Assembly (NCBI GenBank): GCA_002305045.1
Contig: DBPX01000016.1
Span: forward strand, 1-64,000
Source: Ruminococcus sp. UBA1409
GTDB lineage: Bacteria > Bacillota > Clostridia > Oscillospirales > Ruminococcaceae
Reading direction: 5' to 3'
DNA: 64,000 nucleotides
The notes under the pieces are model-generated. The model was not told the origin of the DNA and made no database searches. It saw only the letters and a list, made by a program, of their open reading frames with translations. The translations under genes were made by a program, and so were the position numbers. This document shows positions 33,595 through 41,124 of this stretch, piece after piece (positions within the stretch are counted from its first letter, which is position 1; every line of letters begins with the position of its first letter).

Positions 33595-33825
33595 TCTTTA
33601 TATGTATAAGCTTGCCTTTACAAAAATCTTTGTATACAGTCTTTGAGTTTTCAACAGTTAAGTCCTTATACGCATAAGCTAAGTTGTAAAGGCTCATTCG
33701 CTGTGATAGCTTGACCTGAGTGCTTGTTACAGTGTTCAGCTTTTCTAGATTTGCTTACATACTTTTTTCATATGAAATTTGAGCCGTCTTTTGTTAAATA
33801 AAATTTTATTTTCATTAAAAAACAA

Positions 33826-33854
33826 TAGACTTTTTTATTTTTATGTGCTACAAT
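33826..33854 (+). promoter_or_regulatory. Promoter of the recombinase gene
   Basis: TAGACT (33826-33831), 17 nt, TACAAT (33849-33854) with TGC extended -10; 50 bp before the start. Confidence 0.65.
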
Positions 33855-33903
33855 GATAATCAAGGATTATTTTTTAGCCTAGCTTTAATTCGGAGATGGT
33901 TTG

Positions 33904-34959
33904 ATGGGTGTAGATTATAAGGCTGATTGCCCTGATTATCTTCTTGATTATCTTGTTTATGTCGGGTCGGTTGCCAGCAGGAGTAGGCGCACTGTCGAGG
34001 CATACTATCTTGATTTAAGGGTATTTCTTCGATATCTTCGTATTATACATAACGATATCGACACAAGCACTCCCTTTGATGAGATTACTATTTCCTCTGT
34101 CCCGTTTGAGTATATAAGGTCCTTTGAGCTGTCAGATGCCTACCTTTACATGAACTATTTGACAGCTGAGAGGCATAATTCAAATAAAACCCGTGCCAGA
34201 AAGACCTCCTCTCTTAAAAAATTTTTTAATTACCTTTATATAAAGAAAAGCCTGCTGTCGGTAAATCCCTTGGAGCATCTTGAGGGTCCGAAGCTTGGAA
34301 AGCCGCTTCCTAAGTTTCTCGACCTTGACCAGAGCGTCAGTCTTTTAGAGAGCATTGACGGCGCTAATAAGGTCCGTGACTACTGCATAATAACACTTTT
34401 TTTAAACTGCGGAATGCGTCTTAGCGAGCTTGCGGGACTTAATCTTTCCAGCTACAGCAAGGGCTCTAGGACCCTACGAGTTGTCGGCAAGGGCAACAAG
34501 GACCGTATTCTTTATCTCAATGACGCCTGTGTTAAGGCTCTAGAGGATTATCTTAAGGTCCGTCCTAGGGATTCGGTCGATAAAAACGCTGTTTTTCTAT
34601 CCTCCAGACTCCGCACACATCCTAGAATGTCCACAAGGCGTATTCAGCAGGTCGTTGAGGAGCAGCTAAGGCGTGCGGGACTCGGGAATCTCGGAATTTC
34701 CGTTCATAAGCTAAGACACACCTGTGCGACGCTTTTATATGAGTACGGAAATGTCGACCTTTTAGTGCTTAGGGACACTCTGGGTCATGAAAATCTCTCA
34801 ACAACCGAGATTTACACCCATCTTTCAGATGCAGACCGCAGGCGTGCCGCAAACGCTTCACCTCTTTCCGGTGAAAGGCTTGCTGACTCCCAAGGCTCCT
34901 CGCAGGACGGCGGTTCTAAGGCTGAAAGCCCTGATATATCCGATAATAACGAGTCTTAG
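33904..34959 (+). CDS. XerC/XerD-type tyrosine recombinase
   Basis: 351 residues with a SAM-like N-terminal core-binding domain (about 10-120) and a complete catalytic set: Arg172 (CGMRLSEL), Lys196, His268 and Arg271 (HKLRH), His295 (LGHENL), Tyr304 (TEIYTH). It is longer than typical XerC/XerD (about 300) owing to an N-terminal insert (IHNDIDTSTPFDEITISS) and a Ser/Asp-rich tail. ATG 33904 follows CGGAG. It may be the chromosome-dimer recombinase; no phage or integron genes adjoin it. The gene-free repeat-bearing region upstream might hold its sites. Confidence 0.88.
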   Translation: MGVDYKADCPDYLLDYLVYVGSVASRSRRTVEAYYLDLRVFLRYLRIIHNDIDTSTPFDEITISSVPFEYIRSFELSDAYLYMNYLTAERHNSNKTRARKTSSLKKFFNYLYIKKSLLSVNPLEHLEGPKLGKPLPKFLDLDQSVSLLESIDGANKVRDYCIITLFLNCGMRLSELAGLNLSSYSKGSRTLRVVGKGNKDRILYLNDACVKALEDYLKVRPRDSVDKNAVFLSSRLRTHPRMSTRRIQQVVEEQLRRAGLGNLGISVHKLRHTCATLLYEYGNVDLLVLRDTLGHENLSTTEIYTHLSDADRRRAANASPLSGERLADSQGSSQDGGSKAESPDISDNNES

Positions 34960-34969
34960 CCTATCTTTT

Positions 34970-35000
34970 AAGAAGCTTTTTAGCCGATAAAAGGCTTCTT
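34970..35000 (+). terminator. Terminator-like hairpin after the recombinase gene
   Basis: aagaagcttttt / aaaaggcttctt stem (34970-34981 with 34989-35000; one T-G pair), followed by gatt rather than a clean U-tract. Confidence 0.6.
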
Positions 35001-35018
35001 GATTAATAAAAAGCGCAT

Positions 35019-35049
35019 CTCCCCTGCCCTTTTATCCATAGCAGGGGAG
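35019..35049. terminator. Hairpin between convergent genes
   Basis: Perfect 9-bp stem ctcccctgc/gcaggggag (35019-35027 with 35041-35049). On the minus strand it is followed by atgcgcttttta, so it may end the ATPase gene transcript. Confidence 0.6.
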
Positions 35050-35076
35050 TCACGGATAAATTTTTACGAGTAGTAT

Positions 35077-36168
35077 CTATGCCCGCAAGTTCTTTATTTC
35101 CTCTATGAGGCGGTTAGCCCTTTTTGTTACCTCGTCAAAGTCCATAGCTCTTATATAATAGGATTCAAGCTCGTCATGGACAGCCTTTGCCGATTTAAGC
35201 GCCTGTACCGCCTCGTTTATAAATTCTGCGGCTATCCCTCTGTCAAAGAGTATCCTGCCCTTCTTTTCCTTCAGCGCCCATTTGTCGTAGAATCTAAGAG
35301 CGTTTATCTTTGCGGCAGACTCATGCTTGCCGTTTATAAAGGCAGTTTTAAGCTCGGGGATAATCAGCTCCTTGTAGACCTCACCGCCGTGGAACACGCT
35401 TGTTCCCACCGTTACATCGTAGCCACATTCCGTCGCCCTTTTTGAAATCGCTTTAAGGAGCCTGTCGGAAACCGAGAATAGAGCATCATCCACTGCATAG
35501 ACGCTCATGCCCTCAAAGGACTGGCTAAGGGTGAGCACCCCCTCAGGAGTGACAGAGGATATCTGCTTATAGAATGTCTCGCCGGCAGTCTTGGATTTTT
35601 GGCTTTTTTTGCAAAGTAGCTTCTGAGCCAATCTTTCACAGTAGCTATCAAGCTTTTCTATGTTCATGCAGCTCTCCCCTATTGACATGAGGTCCTCATT
35701 TAGGGAGGCTATGACCTTTAGATATCTTCTTACAAGAGCATGATATTTTAGATTCCTCCTAGTTGCGCTGATTATATCCCTCTTGCTCTCCTTGAGCAGC
35801 TCTGGCTTCCAGCACTCGCCGAGATTAACAATTGACTGACTGGCTCCAGGATACTCAGGCTCAACGACATGAGGAGCTGTCCCGTCGATAATAATCACCT
35901 TGAGTCTTGGGAAGATTACTGCGTCAAGCGAACCGGGGTCGGAGGAGCAAAAGTACAGCTCGGGCTTGTCAAGCTCTTTAAGGCTTGACGCCGACAGCTT
36001 CATGAGGGAGGATTTTCCCGTTCCAGGTCCGCCCTTTATGATGTAAGTAAAATAACCCTCCGAGGCTATCAGGCTGTGTATGTTTGTGACAAAGCCGTCC
36101 TGCGTGGGACATCCCAGGAAGAAAGAAATATACTCTTGGCTTTTAGTGGTAATAGGACAATCTGACAT
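35077..36168 (-). CDS. PRK06851-type P-loop ATPase of unknown function
   Basis: 363 residues with Walker A GGPGTGKSS at 46-54 inside the typical opening FFLGCPTQDGFV...YIIKGGPGTGKSSLM, and a second region DDALFSVSDRLL further on. No signal or membrane segment. Members of this family are widespread in spore-forming Firmicutes but have no assigned role. ATG start. The 115-bp gap to the divergent Spo0A-like gene should contain promoters for both; none stands out. Confidence 0.78.
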   Translation of the reverse strand: MSDCPITTKSQEYISFFLGCPTQDGFVTNIHSLIASEGYFTYIIKGGPGTGKSSLMKLSASSLKELDKPELYFCSSDPGSLDAVIFPRLKVIIIDGTAPHVVEPEYPGASQSIVNLGECWKPELLKESKRDIISATRRNLKYHALVRRYLKVIASLNEDLMSIGESCMNIEKLDSYCERLAQKLLCKKSQKSKTAGETFYKQISSVTPEGVLTLSQSFEGMSVYAVDDALFSVSDRLLKAISKRATECGYDVTVGTSVFHGGEVYKELIIPELKTAFINGKHESAAKINALRFYDKWALKEKKGRILFDRGIAAEFINEAVQALKSAKAVHDELESYYIRAMDFDEVTKRANRLIEEIKNLRA

Positions 36169-36289
36169 ATAATGAACCCTCCAGTTCTTTTTATGTAATA
36201 TTATATGGCTTTACGCTCAGGCGGGTGCATAATGCCGGGTGCTGTCCTTTATTTAAAAAAATAAACTTAATTTTACGGGAGGAATGTTT

Positions 36290-36727
36290 ATGCATATTTT
36301 TATCCAGACCCTGTTTTTATATATGGGTGAGGGTAGCAATGATATCATCATAAGAAGAAGGTACAGCGCCTTTATTTATTGCGCCTCGACATACCTAGAA
36401 AGGCTTAGCGTTCCAAGGCGTTATCTGGGACACATCTATCTTCTTAACATCCTAACAAATATCTATATCGCCAAGAAGTTTAACAGCGAGCTATTAGATA
36501 AGTTCTACCTTGACACCGCCACAAAGTTTGAAACCACCGTAGAAAGAGTCAAAAGAAGAGTGGATGTCTGCATTGAAAAGGTATGGGATGAGGCTCACAG
36601 CGCCGAAAAGAGAGCGATTGTCGAGGGCATTGTCAGCGACGAGTACTCCGTACCGAGCAGGCTTGTCTTTATCCGTGGCGTAATGCGCAACATCATGGAG
36701 GAGGACCTCTACAGCGAAGAGGACTGA
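36290..36727 (+). CDS. Spo0A C-terminal-like DNA-binding protein without a receiver domain
   Basis: 145 residues. YLERLSVPRRYLGHIYLLNIL, then FYLDTATKFETTVERVKRRVDVCIEKVW, then PSRLVFIRGVMRNI, parallels the Spo0A effector domain (order: VPxHxKGxxYL, YPxIAKKFxTTxxRVERAIRHAIEVAW, and the final FIAxVADKL helix). The receiver domain is absent and the N-terminus is only about 40 residues, so it would not be controlled by phosphorelay. I start at ATG 36290, seven bases after GGGAGG; ATG 36284 is too close to it. May bind 0A boxes or act as a modulator. Confidence 0.75.
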   Translation: MHIFIQTLFLYMGEGSNDIIIRRRYSAFIYCASTYLERLSVPRRYLGHIYLLNILTNIYIAKKFNSELLDKFYLDTATKFETTVERVKRRVDVCIEKVWDEAHSAEKRAIVEGIVSDEYSVPSRLVFIRGVMRNIMEEDLYSEED

Positions 36728-36845
36728 TTGCCTATAGTTAGTCCTATTTAAGTCTTTTGCACCCTAGCTACCGTCCCGCCGGCTTGTAAAAGCTCTTGTT
36801 CAACAAAGCATATATTGCTGCTTTTATTAGGAGCGGAGCAAATAG

Positions 36846-36887
36846 AAAAATCCCCAGCCTTGAGCTTTCTCAAAGCCGGGGATTTTT
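36846..36887. terminator. Strong bidirectional terminator
   Basis: AAAAATCCCC / GGGGATTTTT arms (36846-36855 with 36878-36887) with inner agcc-tgag/ctca-agcc pairing; U-runs on both strands. It ends the Spo0A-like gene and, on the minus strand, can end manA. Confidence 0.9.
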
Positions 36888-36894
36888 AATTGAG

Positions 36895-37032
36895 GTATTG
36901 GTGGGGGTAAACTCCTCCCTAACCATAAACGAAATCAGCGCAGAGTGCGGTTACAACGACCCCAACTTCTTCATAAGGACCTTCAAGCGGCAGGAGGGCA
37001 TGACTCCCGGCGAATTTAGAAGAAAGTGGTAG
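36895..37032 (+). pseudogene. C-terminal remnant of an AraC-family regulator
   Basis: The last 46 codons of an AraC/XylS gene: SLTINEISAECGYNDPNFFIR then FKRQEGMTPGEFRRKW is the second helix-turn-helix with the family signature. The frame has no start or ribosome site; directly upstream is the bidirectional terminator. The rest of the gene (about 230 or more codons) has been lost. It ends exactly one base before the manA stop codon on the other strand. Confidence 0.85.
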
Positions 37033-38025
37033 CTAGGCGTTAGAGCAGTCGGCGGTAATGAGCCGTGAGTCGGTCAGGGCGGTTATTTTTGAATAAATTC
37101 CGGCAGGGATAAACACTGTCGAGCCGGGAATAAGGTCTATGCTATTATCTAAGGAGTCATGCTCGAGTCTAGCGCTACCTGAAAGAAGGGTGACGCTGAC
37201 AAATGAATCCTTGGCTCCAAGGATGAGCTCTGCTTCTGCATCGAGACGATAAGCTGCTGCATTGAAGTATTGGCAGCTTGCCAAGTCTCTTACGCTCACT
37301 CCGGGAGACAGGCTGTTATATTCTCCAGCCTTTTCATCCAGCCGGCTTTCAGATAGCTTCATAACCTCAAGAGCCTTGTCTATGTGCAGTGCTCTTGGCT
37401 TGCCGTCGGCTCCAAGTCTGCCGTAGTCGGAGACTCTGTAGGTTACATTGGAGCTTTGCTGTATTTCCGCAATCAGTATTCCCTTTCCTATTGCGTGGAC
37501 GGTTCCTGCGGGAATGAAAAAGGCGTCGTCCTTTTTGACATCCACATAGTTTAAAATCTCGTCAAGGGTGTTGCTCTCGATTCTGGCCTTGACCTCCTCC
37601 TTTGTCACGGTCCTGTTAAAGCCGTAGACCAGCCTTGCGTCAGGGTCGCAATCGATTATATACCACATCTCGGTCTTTCCGTTGTCGTTTTCGTATTTTT
37701 GAGCATAGGCGTCGTCCGGGTGGACCTGAACCGAGAGCTTGTCCTTAGCGTCTATGAGCTTCACAAGAATCGGGAAGGAGGCGTTTTTCTCAGCCGAGGA
37801 GCCGACAGCCTCGCTTCCCCAGAGGCTTATTGCCTGGCTGAGCGAGCTGCCCTTTAGCTCACCGTTTAAAATCTGGCATCTGCCGTCGGGATGGCAGGAC
37901 AGGACCCATGCCTCGGCGGCACGCTCAAGCTCGGTTTTAAATCCGAAGTCAGTTTTGAGTCTTGTGCCTCCCCAGATGTAGTCCTTTATTGGCGGGTCGA
38001 GCAGCAAAGGATACATTTTTTTCAT
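37033..38025 (-). CDS. manA: Type I mannose-6-phosphate isomerase
   Basis: 330 residues, class I short form. Zinc and substrate residues are seen in LSVQVHPDDAYA, NGKTEMWYI and FIPAGTVHAIGKG. Interconverts mannose 6-phosphate and fructose 6-phosphate in the cytoplasm. AAAGGAG seven bases before ATG. It begins 13 bp after the U32 peptidase gene and could be the last gene of the long minus-strand cluster, though it has no functional link to it. Confidence 0.93.
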   Translation of the reverse strand: MKKMYPLLLDPPIKDYIWGGTRLKTDFGFKTELERAAEAWVLSCHPDGRCQILNGELKGSSLSQAISLWGSEAVGSSAEKNASFPILVKLIDAKDKLSVQVHPDDAYAQKYENDNGKTEMWYIIDCDPDARLVYGFNRTVTKEEVKARIESNTLDEILNYVDVKKDDAFFIPAGTVHAIGKGILIAEIQQSSNVTYRVSDYGRLGADGKPRALHIDKALEVMKLSESRLDEKAGEYNSLSPGVSVRDLASCQYFNAAAYRLDAEAELILGAKDSFVSVTLLSGSARLEHDSLDNSIDLIPGSTVFIPAGIYSKITALTDSRLITADCSNA

Positions 38026-38038
38026 ATATAAGCTCCTT

Positions 38039-39265
38039 TCAAATGCGTTTTCTTATTATCGAGCCTTCGGGAAGGGGCGTTGGATATGGCATGGACAGCT
38101 TCATGGTAGCTATGTTTGCCACCTCGACAGCCTCCCCAGTCTCGTTTAGAATCTCGCAGGCGCTGTAGCTTATCGGCTCTTTTCCGGGGACTAGAATTTC
38201 AAGCAGGTCGTTTTTATAGAATCTGTTTCTTTGGGTGCAGTAGAGCCTTCCCTCGCTCCAGGAGTCGACAACTGCAACAACATCATAGTCTCTTACATAT
38301 CCGCTGGTTTTGTAATACTGAGAGTTATCCTGTCTGCCGAAATAGAAGCCGGTTGAATACTCCCTATGAGAGACCTTCATGACCTCCTCCTTTATCCATT
38401 CGGGAAGGATAAAGCTGTCGGCGTTTTCAAAAAGATAGTCTGTAGCAAGCCTGTAGGCGTTTGTCACCACCGAGACATAGTAAGCCGACTTCGCCCTGCC
38501 CTCTATCTTGAAGCTGTTGACTCCTGCTGATGCAAGCTTGTCAAGATACCCAATCATGCAAAGGTCCTTTGCGTTAAGGATATATGTTCCCCTGTCGTCC
38601 TCTACAACGGGATAATACTCGCCGGGTCTTTTTTCCTCGACAAGGCTGTAGCTCCAGCGGCAAGGCTGAGCACATTCTCCCCTGTTTGCATCCCTGCCTA
38701 TAAGGTACTGCGACAGAAGGCATCTTCCCGAGAAGGACACGCACATCGCACCGTGAACAAAGCACTCGATGTCAAGCTCCTTTGGAGTCTTTGCTCTTAT
38801 TTCGTGTATGTCCTCAATGGAAAGCTCCCTGGCAAGGACAACTCTTTTAGCTCCCATGCTGTAAAACTCTCTTGCCGAGGCGTAATTTACTATTCCCGCC
38901 TGCGTTGAGATGTGAAGCTCCAGCTCGGGACAGGCTCTTTTTATTATGGACATAACCCCTATGTCGTTTACTATGGCGGCGTCGATTCCGGCGGCATAGG
39001 CGGATTTTATAAACTCCTCGAAGCCGTCTATCTCACGGTTTGTAGGAAGCGTATTGCAGGTAAGATATACCTTGACGCCGCTTTTATGGGCAAGCTCGCA
39101 GCCAATGGACAGCTCCTCTTGCGTGAAGTTGGACGGACCCTGTCTCATGCCGTAGCTCCTGCCGCCGAGGTAAACAGCGTCAGCTCCGAAAAGTATTGCC
39201 GCTCTCAGCCTTTCAATATCCCCTGCCGGAGCTAGGACCTCCGGCTTTGTTAGCAATTTACTCAT
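38039..39265 (-). CDS. U32 family protein (TrhP/YrrO-like, tRNA hydroxylation)
   Basis: 408 residues. The U32 signature ECFVHGAMCVSFSGRCLLSQYL is followed by GECAQPCRWSY, whose cysteines fit an iron-sulfur site, and the TIM-barrel start PEVLAPAGDIERLRAAILFGADAVYLG. Homologues YrrN/YrrO of Bacillus subtilis and TrhP of E. coli are needed for 5-hydroxyuridine at tRNA position 34. The gene follows mltG directly, as yrrNO follow yrrL (mltG) in B. subtilis, but the methyltransferase yrrM is missing between them. Protease activity is doubtful despite the family name. Confidence 0.88.
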   Translation of the reverse strand: MSKLLTKPEVLAPAGDIERLRAAILFGADAVYLGGRSYGMRQGPSNFTQEELSIGCELAHKSGVKVYLTCNTLPTNREIDGFEEFIKSAYAAGIDAAIVNDIGVMSIIKRACPELELHISTQAGIVNYASAREFYSMGAKRVVLARELSIEDIHEIRAKTPKELDIECFVHGAMCVSFSGRCLLSQYLIGRDANRGECAQPCRWSYSLVEEKRPGEYYPVVEDDRGTYILNAKDLCMIGYLDKLASAGVNSFKIEGRAKSAYYVSVVTNAYRLATDYLFENADSFILPEWIKEEVMKVSHREYSTGFYFGRQDNSQYYKTSGYVRDYDVVAVVDSWSEGRLYCTQRNRFYKNDLLEILVPGKEPISYSACEILNETGEAVEVANIATMKLSMPYPTPLPEGSIIRKRI

Positions 39266-40549
39266 CTAGCTAAGACCTGCCGTTTCAAGATTTTCTAGAT
39301 GCTCGGAATAGGTCTGTGCGAAGTAGGTCTCCCTGGTTTCGAGATTGGAGCAGAAATAGTAGTAATCGGTGTCCTCGGGATTTAAAACGGCTTCAATAGC
39401 CGAAAGCCCAGGACTGCATATTGCGCCGACAGGAAGTCCCGTGCAGACATAGGTGTCATAAGCGTCGTACATTTCCTGATACTCAACCGTCAGCACCTTT
39501 TTTATAACATTCTCAATATAGGAATTGCTGGTGTCGGACTGAAGCCTTGGGTATTCCTCTGAGTTATTAAGCCTGTTTATAAACACCGAGGCTATTGTTT
39601 TCATCTCCTCCTCGGAGGCTGCCTCCTTCTGGATAATGGAGGCAAGTATCACGACCTGGTCGATAGTAAAGCCCTTTGAGGCGGCTTCAGAGATGACCTC
39701 GGCTGAGAGTATCTCGTTTGTCCTGGTCTTAATCTTCTTGACGACATTGTAGGCGGAGTCGCCGGTGTAGAACTCGTAGGTATCTGGGAACAGGTATCCC
39801 TCGTACTTATATAGCTTTAGAGTGGAGGAAAGGACATACTTCTCATACTCGAAGCCGAAAACTGAGGAGTTAAAGGTGTAGATAAAATCATCTGCGCCAC
39901 AGACTCCGTTCTCCTCGAGAAGCCTTGCCGCCTCTATAAGGGTGATGCCCTCCGGGAAGGTGATTCTTGCAGTCTCCCTTGCGAGCCTCGCCTCCATAAG
40001 GCTGTCTATAATGTCGGAGTAGCTCATATTGTAGGCGACATCTATATCACCCGGGTACATATTTCCGTCGGCATTTTTTAGCCGTGCAATGGCTATAAAG
40101 ACCTCCTTGTACTGTATAACACCCTCGTCGTAAAGCTGCTGAGCGATGTCGGCGGTGGTGGAGCCTGTCGGAATGTATATTGTGAACTCGTTGCTGTTGC
40201 TCTCTATTCCTAAAACATCCCTGCCGACGACAATAACAAACAAAGACAGAAGCACCGATACGCAGACGACAAGCGCCGCAAGGATTATCCCTGCGTAGGC
40301 GGAGTAATTCTTTCTTCTTCTTTTCGGTTTTTTCTTTGGAGCGGGCTTTTTTGCGGACGATGCCCTGTGAGCGTCGTAGAGCCGTGTTATATCCTTGTCG
40401 GAGATGGTTATTGTTGCCTCCTCGTCAAGGCTGTCGTTAAAGCTCTTTTTGTCGTCTGACTCAGACCTCGGAGTCAAATCCGAAATGTCGGTTCCGCTCC
40501 CGTCATGGGTATACCGCTTAATACCGCTTTCCTTGTTTTCATCAAACAT
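39266..40549 (-). CDS. mltG: Endolytic murein transglycosylase MltG
   Basis: 427 residues: acidic cytoplasmic N-terminus (about 1-75) with a KKPAPKKKPKRRRK basic patch, one membrane segment (about 80-105) and an extracytoplasmic YceG domain with the catalytic Glu in VILASIIQKEAASEEEM. Cuts nascent glycan strands at the membrane and limits their length. ATG 40549 has AAAGGA seven bases ahead; the in-frame extension to 40591 has none. Its stop adjoins the start of the U32 gene. Confidence 0.94.
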   Translation of the reverse strand: MFDENKESGIKRYTHDGSGTDISDLTPRSESDDKKSFNDSLDEEATITISDKDITRLYDAHRASSAKKPAPKKKPKRRRKNYSAYAGIILAALVVCVSVLLSLFVIVVGRDVLGIESNSNEFTIYIPTGSTTADIAQQLYDEGVIQYKEVFIAIARLKNADGNMYPGDIDVAYNMSYSDIIDSLMEARLARETARITFPEGITLIEAARLLEENGVCGADDFIYTFNSSVFGFEYEKYVLSSTLKLYKYEGYLFPDTYEFYTGDSAYNVVKKIKTRTNEILSAEVISEAASKGFTIDQVVILASIIQKEAASEEEMKTIASVFINRLNNSEEYPRLQSDTSNSYIENVIKKVLTVEYQEMYDAYDTYVCTGLPVGAICSPGLSAIEAVLNPEDTDYYYFCSNLETRETYFAQTYSEHLENLETAGLS

Positions 40550-40575
40550 AATGTCATCCTTTCGGGAAAGAAGGG

Positions 40576-41124
40576 CTATCTTCTTATGCAAAGCGTTTTG
40601 AGCAGCCTGTCAGCCCTCTCTTTGCCTAAAAGCCTGGTTATGATTGCGTGCGAAAAATCAAGCGCTGCGCCCATTCCGCAGGCGGTTATGATATTGCCGT
40701 CTACGGCAACAGGTCTGTCTAATAAAACCCTTGCGCCTAAAAGCTCCTCCTCAAAGCCGGGATAGCAGACAGCCTCCCTGTTTTCAAGTATTCCCTTGTG
40801 TCCTAGAATGGAGGGAGCGGCGCATATGGCGGCTATGGGTATGCCGTTTTCCATGCAGTAATCAATCGCCGACTGGACAAAGCTGCTCTTTTCAAGATTC
40901 AGCGTCCCGGGCATCCCTCCGGGGAGAATTATCATCTCTATGGCGCTTGAAAGCTTGAGCTCGTTTTCCTCAATGTCCGCAAAGACAGGAATGCCGTGTG
41001 AGCCTCTTATTATCGAGCCTCCGACTCCTACGGTTATTACCTCCTTTTCGCATCTTCTAAGGCAGTCAACGGGGGTAAGAGCCTCTATTTCCTCAAAGCC
41101 CTCGGCTAAAAAGCATAAAATCAT
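40576..41124 (-). CDS. DJ-1/PfpI family protein
   Basis: 182 residues. Nucleophile elbow cysteine in PIAAICAAPSILG near 104, the conserved Glu near 14 in FLAEGFEEIEALTP, and GMGAALDFSHAII near the C-terminus. DJ-1 class members act as glyoxalase/deglycase or chaperone; the physiological role is not settled. Its ATG overlaps the recN stop (ATGA), so it is translationally coupled. In Bacillus the position after recN is held by spoIVB. Confidence 0.92.
   Translation of the reverse strand: MILCFLAEGFEEIEALTPVDCLRRCEKEVITVGVGGSIIRGSHGIPVFADIEENELKLSSAIEMIILPGGMPGTLNLEKSSFVQSAIDYCMENGIPIAAICAAPSILGHKGILENREAVCYPGFEEELLGARVLLDRPVAVDGNIITACGMGAALDFSHAIITRLLGKERADRLLKTLCIRR

Noticed and set aside
33550..33681. 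CRISPR or integron attachment array
   Set aside because: Repeats are short, degenerate and without unique spacers or cas/integron genes; only noted as repeats.
33904..34959. Phage or transposon integrase marking a mobile element
   Set aside because: No phage, excisionase, relaxase or attachment repeats flank it and neighbours are core sporulation genes; a Xer-type housekeeping enzyme is likelier.
36796..37032. 78-codon frame as an intact small AraC-like gene
   Set aside because: Its first third reads through a perfect bidirectional terminator; only the part after 36895 has homology, so it is a remnant.
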